DNA of 64,000 nt from RBG-16-66-20 sp036262835. Lineage in GTDB: Bacteria; Pseudomonadota; Gammaproteobacteria; Burkholderiales; SG8-39. The stretch covers positions 1-64,000 of the forward strand of contig DATAID010000105.1 in assembly GCA_036262835.1 (NCBI GenBank), read 5' to 3'. This document shows positions 15,887-24,642 of this stretch, one piece after another. Positions within the stretch are counted from its first letter, which is position 1; each line of letters begins with the position of its first letter. The position numbers and the translations under genes are program-made. Below the pieces are notes generated by a model. That model did no database searches. It had not been told where the DNA came from and was given only the letters and a program-made list of their open reading frames with translations.

Positions 15887-17734
15887 ATGAACGCCGACCG
15901 CCTCTACGGGGCGCGCCGCCCATGGATGGTCGAGCTAATCCTCGCGGCAGCGCTCATCGCCGCGCCTTTCGTGCTCGAGGTCTTCGACGCGGCGCCGAAC
16001 ACCGTCAACCGGATCCTCGTCTGGGGGCTGTTCGGCGTGGGCTTCGACATCCTCTTCGGCTATACCGGCCTGCTCTCCTTCGGCCAGTCGGCGCTCTACG
16101 GCACGGGCGGCATGATCGCCGCCTACCTGCTCACGCGGGCCGGCTTCCCGCACGTGACGCTCGCCCTCGTCATCGGCACGGTTTCGGCGGCGGTCGTGGG
16201 CTACCTGGTCGGCCTCGTCGCCCTGCGCCGCACCGGCATCTACTTCGCGATGATCACCGTCGCGATCGCGGAAGTCTTCTATTTCGCCGAATTCAACCCG
16301 CTCTCGGAATGGACCGGCGGCGAGAACGGCCTGCCGGGCGTGCCGACGCCGAAGTTCGACATCGGGCCGCTGCACCTGCACTTCTCCACGGGCTGGTCGC
16401 TCTACCCCTACCTCGCGTTCTGGTACTTCCTCGGCATCGTGCTCGCGCTGCGCATCGTGCGCTCGCCGGTGGGCGCCGTGTTCCGGGCCATCCGCGAGAA
16501 TCCGCTGCGCGCCGCGGCCGTCGGGCACAACATCCACGGCTACAAGCTTGCCGCCTTCGTCATCGCGGCCACCTATGCAGGCTTCGCCGGCGGGCTGCTC
16601 GGCGTGCTGCAGGCCTTCATGCCGCCGGACGCCTTCACCTTCGAGACCTCCGGCCAGCTGGTCATGCAGACGGCGATCGGGGGACGCGGCACGCTCTTTG
16701 GCCCCCTCCTTGGCGCGTCGGTCTGGCTCTTCCTGCAAGATTTCCTGCAAGGCACGCTCAAGCTTGGCGCCACATGGAAGCTCGCGCTCGGCCTGGTGTT
16801 CGTGCTCCTCGTCTGCTTCCTGCGCCAGGGCATCATCGGCGGCCTGCGCGACCTGTATGCGCTCGCCACGCGAGGCCGGCGCGCCGCGGCGGCGCCGGCG
16901 GCGGAAGCGGCCGCGCGCGAGAGTCTCGGCGCCCCGCCGCCGCCCAAGCGCGAAGCGCGCTCCTACAGCGGACCGATCCTCGAGGCGCGCGGCCTGACCC
17001 GGCACTACGGCGGCATCATCGCGAACTCGGACATCAATTTCAGCGTCGCCGCCGGCGAGCTGCGCGGCATCATCGGGCCGAACGGCGCGGGCAAGTCGAC
17101 CTTCTTCAAGATGCTCACCTGCGAGGTGCCGCCCACCTCGGGACAGATCCTCTTCGAGGGCCGCGACATCACCGGCATGAGCGTCACCGACGTCTGCCAG
17201 CTCGGCCTCACCAAGAGCTACCAGGTCAATCAGCTCTTCAACAGGCTGACGGTGCGCGAGAACGTGACCATCGCCGCCCTCGCCGAGCTGCGCGGCAAGT
17301 TCCGGCTCGACCTCTTCCGGCGCCTCGAGCGCATTCCCGGCCTGCGCGAGCAGGTCGAGCACACGCTCGGGCTGGTCGGCCTGACCGGCCGCAGGGACAC
17401 GCCGGTCTCCGAGCTCGCTTACGGCGAAAAGCGCAGGCTCGAGGTCGCGCTCGCCCTGGCGGCTTCGCCCTCGCTGCTGCTCCTCGACGAGCCGCTCGCC
17501 GGCATGAGCCCGCAGGAGCGCGCCGAAACGGTGAAGCTGCTGCGCTCGATCGCCAAGGGCCGCACCATGGTGATCATCGACCACGACATGGACTCGCTCT
17601 TCGAGCTGGTCGAGCGCGTCACGGTCCTTCAGGAAGGCAAGGTGCTCGCCGAGGGCACGCCCGAGGAAATCAAGGCCGACAGGCGCGTGCAGGACGCCTA
17701 TCTCGGCGGCATCCACGAGGAGGCGATGGCATGA
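15887..17734 (+). CDS. Fused LivM permease and LivG ATPase
   Basis: A 615-residue fusion. Residues about 10-320 form a LivM-type permease (GVGFDILFGYTGLLSFGQSALYG; AIRENPLRAAAVGHN). An Ala/Pro-rich linker (about 330-360) leads into a LivG-type ATPase with Walker A GPNGAGKST, signature ELAYGEKRRLEVALAL, Walker B LLLLDEPLAGM and the H-loop IIDHDM. In most genomes these are two genes. I chose ATG at 15887, 22 nt after the livH stop; upstream in-frame starts overlap livH. The stop overlaps the next ATG by 4 nt. Confidence 0.93.
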   Translation: MNADRLYGARRPWMVELILAAALIAAPFVLEVFDAAPNTVNRILVWGLFGVGFDILFGYTGLLSFGQSALYGTGGMIAAYLLTRAGFPHVTLALVIGTVSAAVVGYLVGLVALRRTGIYFAMITVAIAEVFYFAEFNPLSEWTGGENGLPGVPTPKFDIGPLHLHFSTGWSLYPYLAFWYFLGIVLALRIVRSPVGAVFRAIRENPLRAAAVGHNIHGYKLAAFVIAATYAGFAGGLLGVLQAFMPPDAFTFETSGQLVMQTAIGGRGTLFGPLLGASVWLFLQDFLQGTLKLGATWKLALGLVFVLLVCFLRQGIIGGLRDLYALATRGRRAAAAPAAEAAARESLGAPPPPKREARSYSGPILEARGLTRHYGGIIANSDINFSVAAGELRGIIGPNGAGKSTFFKMLTCEVPPTSGQILFEGRDITGMSVTDVCQLGLTKSYQVNQLFNRLTVRENVTIAALAELRGKFRLDLFRRLERIPGLREQVEHTLGLVGLTGRRDTPVSELAYGEKRRLEVALALAASPSLLLLDEPLAGMSPQERAETVKLLRSIAKGRTMVIIDHDMDSLFELVERVTVLQEGKVLAEGTPEEIKADRRVQDAYLGGIHEEAMA

Positions 17735-18429
17735 GCCTGCTCGAAGTGAAGGGCCTGAACAGCTACTACGGCGACTCGCACATCCTGTTCGACGTCTCGC
17801 TGCGCGTCGAGAAGAACGAGGTGGTGGCGCTGCTTGGCCGCAACGGGGCGGGCAAGAGCACGACCTTGAAGAGCCTGATGGGCGTGGTGACGCCGCGCAC
17901 GGGCTCGGTCGCGCTGGACGGCGCCGAGATCGCCGGCCGCAAGAGCCACGCCATCGCGGCCGCGGGCATGCAGCTCGTGCACGAGGAGCGGCGCATCTTC
18001 GGCAGCCTGAACGTCGAGGAGAACCTCGTCCTCGCCGGGCTCACCGCGCCCAGGAAATGGCCGCTCGCGCGCATCTACGAGACCTTCCCGCGCCTGAAGG
18101 AGCGGCGCTCGAGCCGCGGCACCGACCTGTCGGGCGGCGAGCAGCAGATGCTCGCGATCGCGCGCGCGCTCATCCGCGACCCCAAGATCATCCTGCTCGA
18201 CGAGCCCTTCGAGGGCCTCGCCCCGCTCATCGTCAAGGAGCTGGTGCGCGTCTGCCGCGCGCTCGCCGACGCGGGGCAGACGATCGTGCTGGTCGAGCAG
18301 AACCTCGCGGCGACGCTCGCGCTCGCCCAGCGCGTCTACATCATCAACAACGGCCACATTGCCCACGAGGGCCCCGCCGCCGAGATCAAGGCGCGGCCCG
18401 AGACGCTGCAGCGCTACCTGGGCGTCTGA
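17731..18429 (+). CDS. livF: Branched-chain amino acid ABC transporter ATP-binding protein, LivF family
   Basis: A 232-residue ATPase. It has Walker A GRNGAGKST, signature LSGGEQQMLAIARAL, Walker B IILLDEPFEGLAP and the switch motif VLVEQN, all typical of LivF. It would heterodimerise with the LivG domain of the preceding protein to power import. It overlaps the fusion gene by ATGA. Its stop is 1 nt from the convergent gene on the other strand. Confidence 0.95.
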   Translation: MSLLEVKGLNSYYGDSHILFDVSLRVEKNEVVALLGRNGAGKSTTLKSLMGVVTPRTGSVALDGAEIAGRKSHAIAAAGMQLVHEERRIFGSLNVEENLVLAGLTAPRKWPLARIYETFPRLKERRSSRGTDLSGGEQQMLAIARALIRDPKIILLDEPFEGLAPLIVKELVRVCRALADAGQTIVLVEQNLAATLALAQRVYIINNGHIAHEGPAAEIKARPETLQRYLGV

Positions 18430-18430
18430 G

Positions 18431-18856
18431 CTAGCCCTTCTTTCCGGATTTCTTCGACGACGTCGAGGACGCCTGCTTGATGTCGCCGCAGGCGACGTAG
18501 GTCTTGATCTCCGCCGCGCTCTTGTGCACGTTGATCGCGGTCTGCTCCTTCATCAGATCTTCGAGCTTGACCGGAATTTCGGTGGTCGACTTCCCGTCCT
18601 CGATGTTCGAGAGGCCGTACTTCGGATTCGGATCGAGCTTCGAGCAGCTTCCCATGTGCACGTGCGCGGGCTGCGAGCCTTTCGCGCCCTTCAGGCTGAT
18701 CTCGACCTTCGTCTTGTCGCCCTCGGGCGTGAGCTTGGCGGTGCCGCTCTCGCCCGACTTGTTCTGGGGTCCGAGCTTGACGGTGACCGGACCCTGGGCC
18801 AGCGCGAGCGTCGCGCCTGCGAAAAGCGCGATTCCTGCGAGCAACTCTCGTTTCAT
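18431..18856 (-). CDS. Small secreted protein with CHRD-like fold, function unknown
   Basis: A 141-residue protein. A Sec signal peptide (MKRELLAGIALFAGATLALA) is followed by a beta-rich domain with paired motifs PAHVHMGSCSKLDP and INVHKSAAEIKTYVACGDI, and a Lys/Ser-rich tail. The two conserved Cys could form a disulfide. The spacing of His and Cys recalls CHRD/superoxide-dismutase-like periplasmic proteins, but no enzyme activity can be claimed. ATG at 18856 has AGGAG upstream, which decides the start. It converges with livF. Confidence 0.7.
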   Translation of the reverse strand: MKRELLAGIALFAGATLALAQGPVTVKLGPQNKSGESGTAKLTPEGDKTKVEISLKGAKGSQPAHVHMGSCSKLDPNPKYGLSNIEDGKSTTEIPVKLEDLMKEQTAINVHKSAAEIKTYVACGDIKQASSTSSKKSGKKG

Positions 18857-18963
18857 GACTTGGACTCCTCCGGAAATAGCAGAGGACATCCGTGCAGCCG
18901 ACTTGGTTCATGTCCACGCGGACCGGGTCGCCGCCCGGCAACGGGGGTCCGCTCAGGTATCGC

Positions 18964-19425
18964 TCAGGTCCCTACCAGGCTGCGGATCTGGAAGCGGCCG
19001 TCGGCGCGAAAGAGGAAGGTCTCGAGGAAATTGACCGACCCGCCGTGGCGCACGAGCACGCCCGGCGCGGCGTAGGGCGCCGCCAGACGCACGCTTTCAA
19101 GGGCGCGCGCCTCAAGCTGCTTGAAGCCGTTCGAGCGGCGCACCGCCACCCGCTGCAGAGCGCCGTCGCGTCCGATCGTGATGTCGAGAACCACGATCGA
19201 CTTGAACATGTCGGGCAGCGGGTCGGTGAACAGGTGCGGGCTCTTTGCCGCGATTCGTCCCGCAACCTCTCGCTTGTAGCCCTCGAGCGTGAACCCCGGC
19301 AGGAGCGGCGCGGCCTCGACTTGCGGCGCGACTGCCGCAGGCACGGGCGGCACGATAGGGGCGGAGGGCTTCTCGGCACAAGCGCCGAGCAGGAGGGAAA
19401 ACAGGCACAGGAGTCGCTTTGTCAT
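18964..19425 (-). CDS. Lipoprotein with TonB C-terminal-like domain
   Basis: A 153-residue protein. The signal ends in a lipobox (LLLGAC), predicting a lipid-anchored periplasmic protein. A short Pro/Ala-rich segment precedes a domain (about 45-150) like the TonB C-terminus: VVLDITIGRDGALQRVAVRRSNG, then LEARALESVRLAAPY. It lacks the N-terminal transmembrane anchor of true TonB and no ExbB/ExbD genes are near, so energy transduction is doubtful. ATG at 19425 is chosen for the signal; an ATG 9 nt upstream is possible. Confidence 0.7.
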   Translation of the reverse strand: MTKRLLCLFSLLLGACAEKPSAPIVPPVPAAVAPQVEAAPLLPGFTLEGYKREVAGRIAAKSPHLFTDPLPDMFKSIVVLDITIGRDGALQRVAVRRSNGFKQLEARALESVRLAAPYAAPGVLVRHGGSVNFLETFLFRADGRFQIRSLVGT

Positions 19426-19519
19426 GCGATACATGGCGAGCAAGTCCCGTGCCTCCCTACCGGAGCCGTCGTTTCGAGAACTACATCACGCAAAGAGTGC
19501 CCTTTTCGAGCATCCTTCC

Positions 19520-21220
19520 TCATGCCGCGTCGCTCGGCGCCGACGCCACAGCCGGCCCCGGGGCGGCCGGGAGATACAGGGTGAAGCGGCTGCCGCGGCC
19601 CGGCTCGCTCACGAGCGCGATTTCCCCGCCCAGCAGCCGGGCAAGCTCGCGACTGATGGAAAGGCCGAGTCCCGTGCCGCCGTATTCGGCGCCGGTCGTC
19701 GCATCGGCCTGCTGGAACGCCTGGAAGATGATCTCCTGCTTGTCGGCTGCCACCCCGATGCCGGTATCCGCAACCTCGAAGGCAACCACCTGCACGGCAC
19801 GATCGAGCGTGGGCTGGCCGGGCGGCCATCCCGCAGCGGCCGGAGCCATGCGAAGGCGGACCTCGCCCTGTCGCGTGAACTTGAACGCGTTGGCGAGCAG
19901 GTTCTTGAGAATCTGCTGCAGTCGCCGCGGATCGGTGCGGATTTCGGCGAGACCGCCTTCGATCGCCACCACGAAGGCGACGCGCCTTTCCTCGGCCATC
20001 TGGCGGAACGTCTGCTCCACATAGCCTTGCACGTCGGTAAGGCGCACAGTGCGGTAGTCGAGCCGCAACGGCGCGCCGGACTCGATGCGCGCGAGGTCGA
20101 GAATCTCGTTGATGAGCGCGAGCAGGTCGCTTCCCGAGCTGTGGATCGTGTGGACGTACTGCAGCTGCTTGGCGCTCAGGTTCCGGTCCGGGTTCTCGCG
20201 CAGCATACCGGCAAGGATGAGCAGGCTGTTCAGCGGCGTGCGCAGCTCGTGCGACATGGTGGCGAGGAAATCGGACTTGGCGCGGTTCGCGCGCTCGACC
20301 TCGCGCGTGCGCTCGCGCACGCGCGCTTCGAGCTCGTCGTGGCGCCCGCGCAGTTCGGCCATCGCGCGCGCGCGCTCGGCGAGCACCGTCGAGAGGACGA
20401 GCCCGGTCAGCACCACGACGCTGTTGAAGGCGAGCAGGATGAGCAGCGATTCGTTGGTGCCGATGCGCCCCAGCCGCGCGCTGTTCTCGGCCGTGTACCA
20501 GACCGCGATGCCGCAGGCGAGCGCGACGATCGTGGTCACCTCGCGCGGCCCGAAGCGGAACGCGGCCCAGATGATGTAGGGCACGATCACGAACTTGAAG
20601 GAGATCGACCCGTGCGGCGCGCCGAAGGCGAGGCGCGCGGTGACGAAAAGCAGGATGACGAGCGCCGCGCACTCGAGCGCCCGGTCGCGCGTCCAGAGCG
20701 TCGGCGCGCCGCGCGCCCACGCGAGGATGAGCGGCGCGACGATGACAATGCCGGTCGCATCGCCCTGCCACCAGGTGAACCAGTTCCAGAACAGCTCCCC
20801 GCCCGCGAGGTCGTGCCGCAGGCTCAAGGGGACGAGCGCGATGCTCGCCGCGAAGACGGGCGCGAGCGCCGCGACGGCGAAGAATTTCAGCACGTCCTCG
20901 CCGCGCTCGAAGCGCGACGGGGCGCCGAGCATGCGCTGGATCAGGGCCGCACCGACGAGCGCCTCCACCGTATTGCCGGTGGCGATCACCCCCGCCACCG
21001 TCCAGGACGTCTCGACCGTTGCATTGGCGAGCGCCGCCCCGACCCACACGCCCGGCCACATGCGAACGCCCGCGAGCGCGAGCGCCGCGAGCGCGATGCC
21101 CGAAGGCGGCCAGACCGCGGTCGCGTAGCCCGGCGGTATCGCGAACTGCAGCGAGAGCTTGGCCGCGATGAAATAGACCGCGGCGAGCGCGGCCGCCTGC
21201 AGCCAGTGCGCGGTGCGCAC
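19520..21220 (-). CDS. MASE1-domain sensor histidine kinase
   Basis: About 566 residues. Residues 1-280 form a MASE1 membrane sensor with about eight spans (YATAVWPPSGIALAALALAG; MWPGVWVGAALANA). A short coiled coil (285-315) leads to the HisKA domain with H-box SHELRTP (His324), then the ATPase domain with N-box LKNLLANAFKF, G1 DTGIG and G2 GTGLGLSI. The start is uncertain: GTG at 21218-21220 is the first suitable codon after the preceding stop and directly precedes the first membrane helix, but its Shine-Dalgarno is weak. There is no partner response regulator next to it. It follows the AMMECR1/Memo/radical-SAM genes. Confidence 0.88.
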   Translation of the reverse strand: MRTAHWLQAAALAAVYFIAAKLSLQFAIPPGYATAVWPPSGIALAALALAGVRMWPGVWVGAALANATVETSWTVAGVIATGNTVEALVGAALIQRMLGAPSRFERGEDVLKFFAVAALAPVFAASIALVPLSLRHDLAGGELFWNWFTWWQGDATGIVIVAPLILAWARGAPTLWTRDRALECAALVILLFVTARLAFGAPHGSISFKFVIVPYIIWAAFRFGPREVTTIVALACGIAVWYTAENSARLGRIGTNESLLILLAFNSVVVLTGLVLSTVLAERARAMAELRGRHDELEARVRERTREVERANRAKSDFLATMSHELRTPLNSLLILAGMLRENPDRNLSAKQLQYVHTIHSSGSDLLALINEILDLARIESGAPLRLDYRTVRLTDVQGYVEQTFRQMAEERRVAFVVAIEGGLAEIRTDPRRLQQILKNLLANAFKFTRQGEVRLRMAPAAAGWPPGQPTLDRAVQVVAFEVADTGIGVAADKQEIIFQAFQQADATTGAEYGGTGLGLSISRELARLLGGEIALVSEPGRGSRFTLYLPAAPGPAVASAPSDAA

Positions 21221-21252
21221 CGGATAGGCGGCCGCCGGCGAGAGCGGCTGGC

Positions 21253-22320
21253 TCAGGCGCGCGCCTCGAGACGCACCGGGATGCGGCGCGCGCCGAAGGG
21301 CTTGTCGAACCTGCGGTAGCGGCCGGCGAGCGAAGCGCCGCAGAAACTGCAGGCGCCCGACTCCGTCAGCCGGTAGCTGCGGATCTCGTACCAGTCGCGG
21401 ACCACCACCGCGTTCTCGCAGGACGGGCAGTAGGTCGTGCCGCCCTCCTCGTCGTGCACGTTGCCGGTGTAGACGTAGCGCAACCCGGCGAGCCGCGCGA
21501 TTTCGCGTGCGCGCACGAGCGTCTCGGCGGGCGTGCGCGGCAAATCGGTCATCTTCCAGTCCGGATGGAAGGCCGTGAAGTGCAGCGGCACGTCCACTCC
21601 CAGATGATCGCGTATCCAGCGGCACTCGGCGCGCAGCTCCTCGTCTGAATCGTTCTTGCCCGGGATGAGCAGGGTCGTGATCTCGGTCCAGACCCCGGTC
21701 TCCTTCACCAGGTACTCGAGCGTGTCGAGCACGGGCTGCAGTCGCCCGCCGCACACCCGCCAGTAAAAGTCGTCCGTGAACGCCTTCAAGTCGACGTTGG
21801 CCGCGTCCATCCTGGCGTAGAACTCGCGTCGCGGCGCCTCGCGCATGTAGCCCGCGGTCACGGCTACGGTCTTGATGCCTTTCTCATGGCAGGCATCGGC
21901 GATGTCCATCGCGTATTCGGCGAAGATGACCGGGTCGTTGTAGGTGAAAGCGACCGAGGCGCAGCCGAGACGGGCGGCAGCGGCCGCGATTGTCCCGGGC
22001 GTGGCCGCGTCCATCAGCCGATCCATCTCGCGCGACTTGGAGATGTCCCAGTTCTGGCAGAACTTGCAGGCGAGATTGCAGCCGGCGGTGCCGAAGGAAA
22101 GGATGCTGGTGCCGGGATAGAACTGGTTGAGCGGCTTTTTTTCGACCGGATCGACGCAAAAGCCCGAGGAGCGTCCGTAGGTCGTGAGCACCATCCGGTC
22201 GTTCTCGCGCTTGCGCACGAAGCACAAGCCGCGCTGCCCCTCATGCAGCCGGCAGTCGCGCGGGCACAGATCGCACTGGATGCGGCCGTCGGCAAGCGGA
22301 TGCCACCAGCGTCCGTCCAT
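21253..22320 (-). CDS. amrS: AmmeMemoRadiSam system radical SAM enzyme
   Basis: A 355-residue radical SAM protein. The cluster-binding motif CNLACKFC gives Cys81, Cys85 and Cys88. Extra Cys pairs stand at the N-terminus (Cys16, Cys19, Cys23, Cys33) and C-terminus (CPSC and CSFC), pointing to auxiliary metal sites. The family resembles pyruvate-formate-lyase activating enzymes and co-occurs with AMMECR1 and Memo proteins; its substrate is unknown. ATG at 22320 lies 8 nt after the stop of the Memo-AMMECR1 gene. Confidence 0.93.
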   Translation of the reverse strand: MDGRWWHPLADGRIQCDLCPRDCRLHEGQRGLCFVRKRENDRMVLTTYGRSSGFCVDPVEKKPLNQFYPGTSILSFGTAGCNLACKFCQNWDISKSREMDRLMDAATPGTIAAAAARLGCASVAFTYNDPVIFAEYAMDIADACHEKGIKTVAVTAGYMREAPRREFYARMDAANVDLKAFTDDFYWRVCGGRLQPVLDTLEYLVKETGVWTEITTLLIPGKNDSDEELRAECRWIRDHLGVDVPLHFTAFHPDWKMTDLPRTPAETLVRAREIARLAGLRYVYTGNVHDEEGGTTYCPSCENAVVVRDWYEIRSYRLTESGACSFCGASLAGRYRRFDKPFGARRIPVRLEARA

Positions 22321-22328
22321 GCGGCCCT

Positions 22329-23684
22329 CTAGGCGAATTTCCTCGCCCGATAGCGCTGCAGGCGGCAGCGGCCGAGCCGCGTGTCGGCGGGCAGGCCCGC
22401 CTTCGTCAGCAGCTCGGCCAGGAAGCGCCGCTTGTCCGGGAGCGATTCCCACACCTGCGGAAGATAGGTCGCACGCCGGCCCTCGCATTCGAGGATGATG
22501 CCGTCCTCGCCCGGCTTCAGTTGCGCGAGCAGGTCGGCCTCGTCGGCAAAGCGGATCGGCTTGGGCGGCGAGAGCACCGACACCTCCACCCCGCACTCCG
22601 GCCACTCCTGCAACGAGAGCCCCGGAAAGCGCGGATCCTTGAAGGCCGCCGCGAGCGCGTTGTGGATCACGTCCTCGCCGAGCGGACGGCCGATCTCGAG
22701 GCTGCCGATGCAGCCGCGCAGCCGGCCGGCTTTGGTGAGCGTGACGAAGCTCGCGCCGCGCAGCCGCAGCCAGGCCTCGCCGCCGAGCGGCGCCCGCGCG
22801 CGGCCTTGCAGGGCGCTTTCGATGGCGTCGCGCGCGATCGCCACGAGCGTGCGGCCCGCCTCTTCGGGCGAAACGGCCTCCTCGCCGTAGAGGGCAAACG
22901 AGGAATAGCCGACGACGCGTCCCTTGCCGCCCGCGGTATCGCCCGAATTGCAGGCGCCGAGGAGCCGGATTCGTAGTCCCTTGCGCTGCGCGAGCCCGAG
23001 AAAGCCGTTCAGCGGCGTCGCGCCGCAGGCCTCTTCGTGATTGAGGTCGGTCGCAAAATCCGCGATCTTGCGCAACGTCGCGCCGTCGATGCGCTTCGCC
23101 TCGCGATACTCGTGGTAGTGCGACAGGTCGGTGCTGATGACGATCAGCGTCTCGGGGCCGCCCCACACGCGCTCGAGCACCTCCTCGACCTCGCGTTGCG
23201 TCGCCGCGCTCACGGCGAGCGGCACGAGCGTGAAGCTGCCGAGCATGCGCTGCAGGAACGGCAGCTGCACCTCGAGCGAGTGCTCCTGCGCGTGCGCGGG
23301 CGCGCTGCGCACGACCTGCTGGAGGCCCGCGAGCGCGCCGACCCCCTCGCCGTCGAGCGCGATGCGGCCGAGCGGCGTGTCGAACGCGTCGGCCTGCGGC
23401 AGCGCGAGGCCGCGACCGGGGACGTAATGGGAGGGCCCGAGCAGCACCACCCGGCGCACGACGCCACGCGCGGCGGCGAGCTCGTCGTAGGCACGCGCCG
23501 CGACCGGGCCCGAGTAGATGTAGCCGGCATGCGGGACGATGAGCGCCTTGGGATAGCCGAGGCGCGGCTCGAGGTTTCCGACCCCGTCGAAGAGCTCACC
23601 GAGCTCCTCGGCGAGTTGCTGCGGATTTCGGGGATAAAAGGCGCCCGCGACCGCAGCCGGCCGGATTTGGGGTGCCTGCGCCAT
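22329..23684 (-). CDS. amrB-amrA: Memo-AMMECR1 fusion (AmmeMemoRadiSam proteins B and A)
   Basis: A 451-residue fusion. The N-terminal part (about 5-265) is a Memo-like dioxygenase-fold domain with PHAGYIYSGPVAA, GPSH and STDLSHYH; its His residues match the family's metal site. The C-terminal part (about 270-450) is an AMMECR1 domain with GRLRGCIGSL. The three functions (Memo, AMMECR1, radical SAM) are conserved together across bacteria and archaea without an established reaction. ATG at 23684 overlaps the upstream stop as TGATG, preferred over GTG 9 nt earlier. Confidence 0.93.
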   Translation of the reverse strand: MAQAPQIRPAAVAGAFYPRNPQQLAEELGELFDGVGNLEPRLGYPKALIVPHAGYIYSGPVAARAYDELAAARGVVRRVVLLGPSHYVPGRGLALPQADAFDTPLGRIALDGEGVGALAGLQQVVRSAPAHAQEHSLEVQLPFLQRMLGSFTLVPLAVSAATQREVEEVLERVWGGPETLIVISTDLSHYHEYREAKRIDGATLRKIADFATDLNHEEACGATPLNGFLGLAQRKGLRIRLLGACNSGDTAGGKGRVVGYSSFALYGEEAVSPEEAGRTLVAIARDAIESALQGRARAPLGGEAWLRLRGASFVTLTKAGRLRGCIGSLEIGRPLGEDVIHNALAAAFKDPRFPGLSLQEWPECGVEVSVLSPPKPIRFADEADLLAQLKPGEDGIILECEGRRATYLPQVWESLPDKRRFLAELLTKAGLPADTRLGRCRLQRYRARKFA

Positions 23685-24157
23685 CAAAGCCACCTGAGCA
23701 GTCCTTGCAATGCGTGGATCACGGAGCGTCGCCGCACGGCGGTGCGGCCGCCGCCGAAACGCCGCGTTTCACTGCGCAGTTTACGCCCCTGGGCCCAGGC
23801 AAAACAGACCGTGCCGACCGGCTTTTCCGGCGTGCCGCCGCCGGGACCCGCCACGCCGGTGATCGCAAGCGCAAGCGTGCCCCGGCTGCGGCGCAGCGCT
23901 CCGCGAGCCATGGCGCGCGCCGTCTCCTCGCTCACCGCGCCGAAGCGCCGCAGCGTCGTCGCCCCGACGCCCAGCAGTTGCTGCTTGGCGACATTCGAAT
24001 ACGTGACATAGCCGCGCTCGAACCAGTCCGACGAGCCGGCGATCGCCGTGACCGCCTGCGCCGTCCACCCTCCGGTGCACGATTCGGCGGTCACGAGGAG
24101 CTGCTTTCTTTTCTTCAGGGCTTTGCCGACGCGTCTGGCAAGCGAAAGCACGCTCAT
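23684..24157 (-). CDS. pncC: CinA-family nicotinamide-nucleotide amidohydrolase
   Basis: A 157-residue stand-alone CinA C-terminal domain. Its motifs are TAESCTGG near residue 23, SNVAKQQLLGV and AITGVAGPGGGTPEKPVGTVCF. The enzyme deamidates nicotinamide mononucleotide in NAD recycling. ATG at 24157 overlaps the pgpA stop by 4 nt. The gene lies within a chain of overlapping genes from thiL onward. Confidence 0.93.
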   Translation of the reverse strand: MSVLSLARRVGKALKKRKQLLVTAESCTGGWTAQAVTAIAGSSDWFERGYVTYSNVAKQQLLGVGATTLRRFGAVSEETARAMARGALRRSRGTLALAITGVAGPGGGTPEKPVGTVCFAWAQGRKLRSETRRFGGGRTAVRRRSVIHALQGLLRWL

Positions 24158-24642
24158 AGAAAAACCCGTTTCGCGATGGCAAGAACCAAAAGCGTATACC
24201 CCGCGGCGAGGATGTCGTCGAACATGACGCCGAAGCCGCCCTTCATGCGCATCTCGAGCTGCCGGATCGGCGGCGGCTTGAGCACGTCGAAGGCGCGAAA
24301 CAGAAAGAAGGCCGCGGCCTGCCAGGCCGGTTCCTCCGGCACGATCGCGAGCACGAGGAGGAAGGCGACGATCTCGTCCCAGCACATGGCGCCATGGTCC
24401 GAGACCCCGAGGTCGCGCCCGGTGCGAGCGCAGGCCCACACGCCGACGAGGAAAAGACCCGCGAGGATGGCGAGCAGGACGAGCGGCTCATAGCCGCCGC
24501 CGACGAGCCACCAGATCGGGATCGCCACGAGCGTGCCCGCTGTCCCGGGCGCGACCGGCGAGAGCCCGGCGCCGAAGCCGAGCGCGATGAAGTGGGCCGG
24601 ATGATTGAAGGCAAAGGCCGGCGTGGGGCGCGCGAGGATCAT
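24154..24642 (-). CDS. pgpA: Phosphatidylglycerophosphatase A
   Basis: A 162-residue inner-membrane enzyme that dephosphorylates phosphatidylglycerophosphate to phosphatidylglycerol. The family motifs are GFGAGLSPVAPGTAGTLVAIP, the acidic MCWDEIV and FRAFDVLKPPPI, with GGFGVMFDDILAA near the end. It has about four hydrophobic segments. It overlaps thiL by 4 nt and pncC by 4 nt; the thiL-pgpA pairing is common in proteobacteria. Confidence 0.95.
   Translation of the reverse strand: MILARPTPAFAFNHPAHFIALGFGAGLSPVAPGTAGTLVAIPIWWLVGGGYEPLVLLAILAGLFLVGVWACARTGRDLGVSDHGAMCWDEIVAFLLVLAIVPEEPAWQAAAFFLFRAFDVLKPPPIRQLEMRMKGGFGVMFDDILAAGYTLLVLAIAKRVFL

Noticed and set aside
21221..21754. Upstream extension of the histidine kinase frame to 744 residues
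   Set aside because: The extra 178 residues are a shadow of the radical SAM gene and precede the MASE1 domain without any recognisable feature.
22321..23166. Upstream extension of the radical SAM frame
   Set aside because: It is an Arg/Ala/Gly-rich shadow of the Memo-AMMECR1 gene; ATG at 22320 gives a normal protein start.
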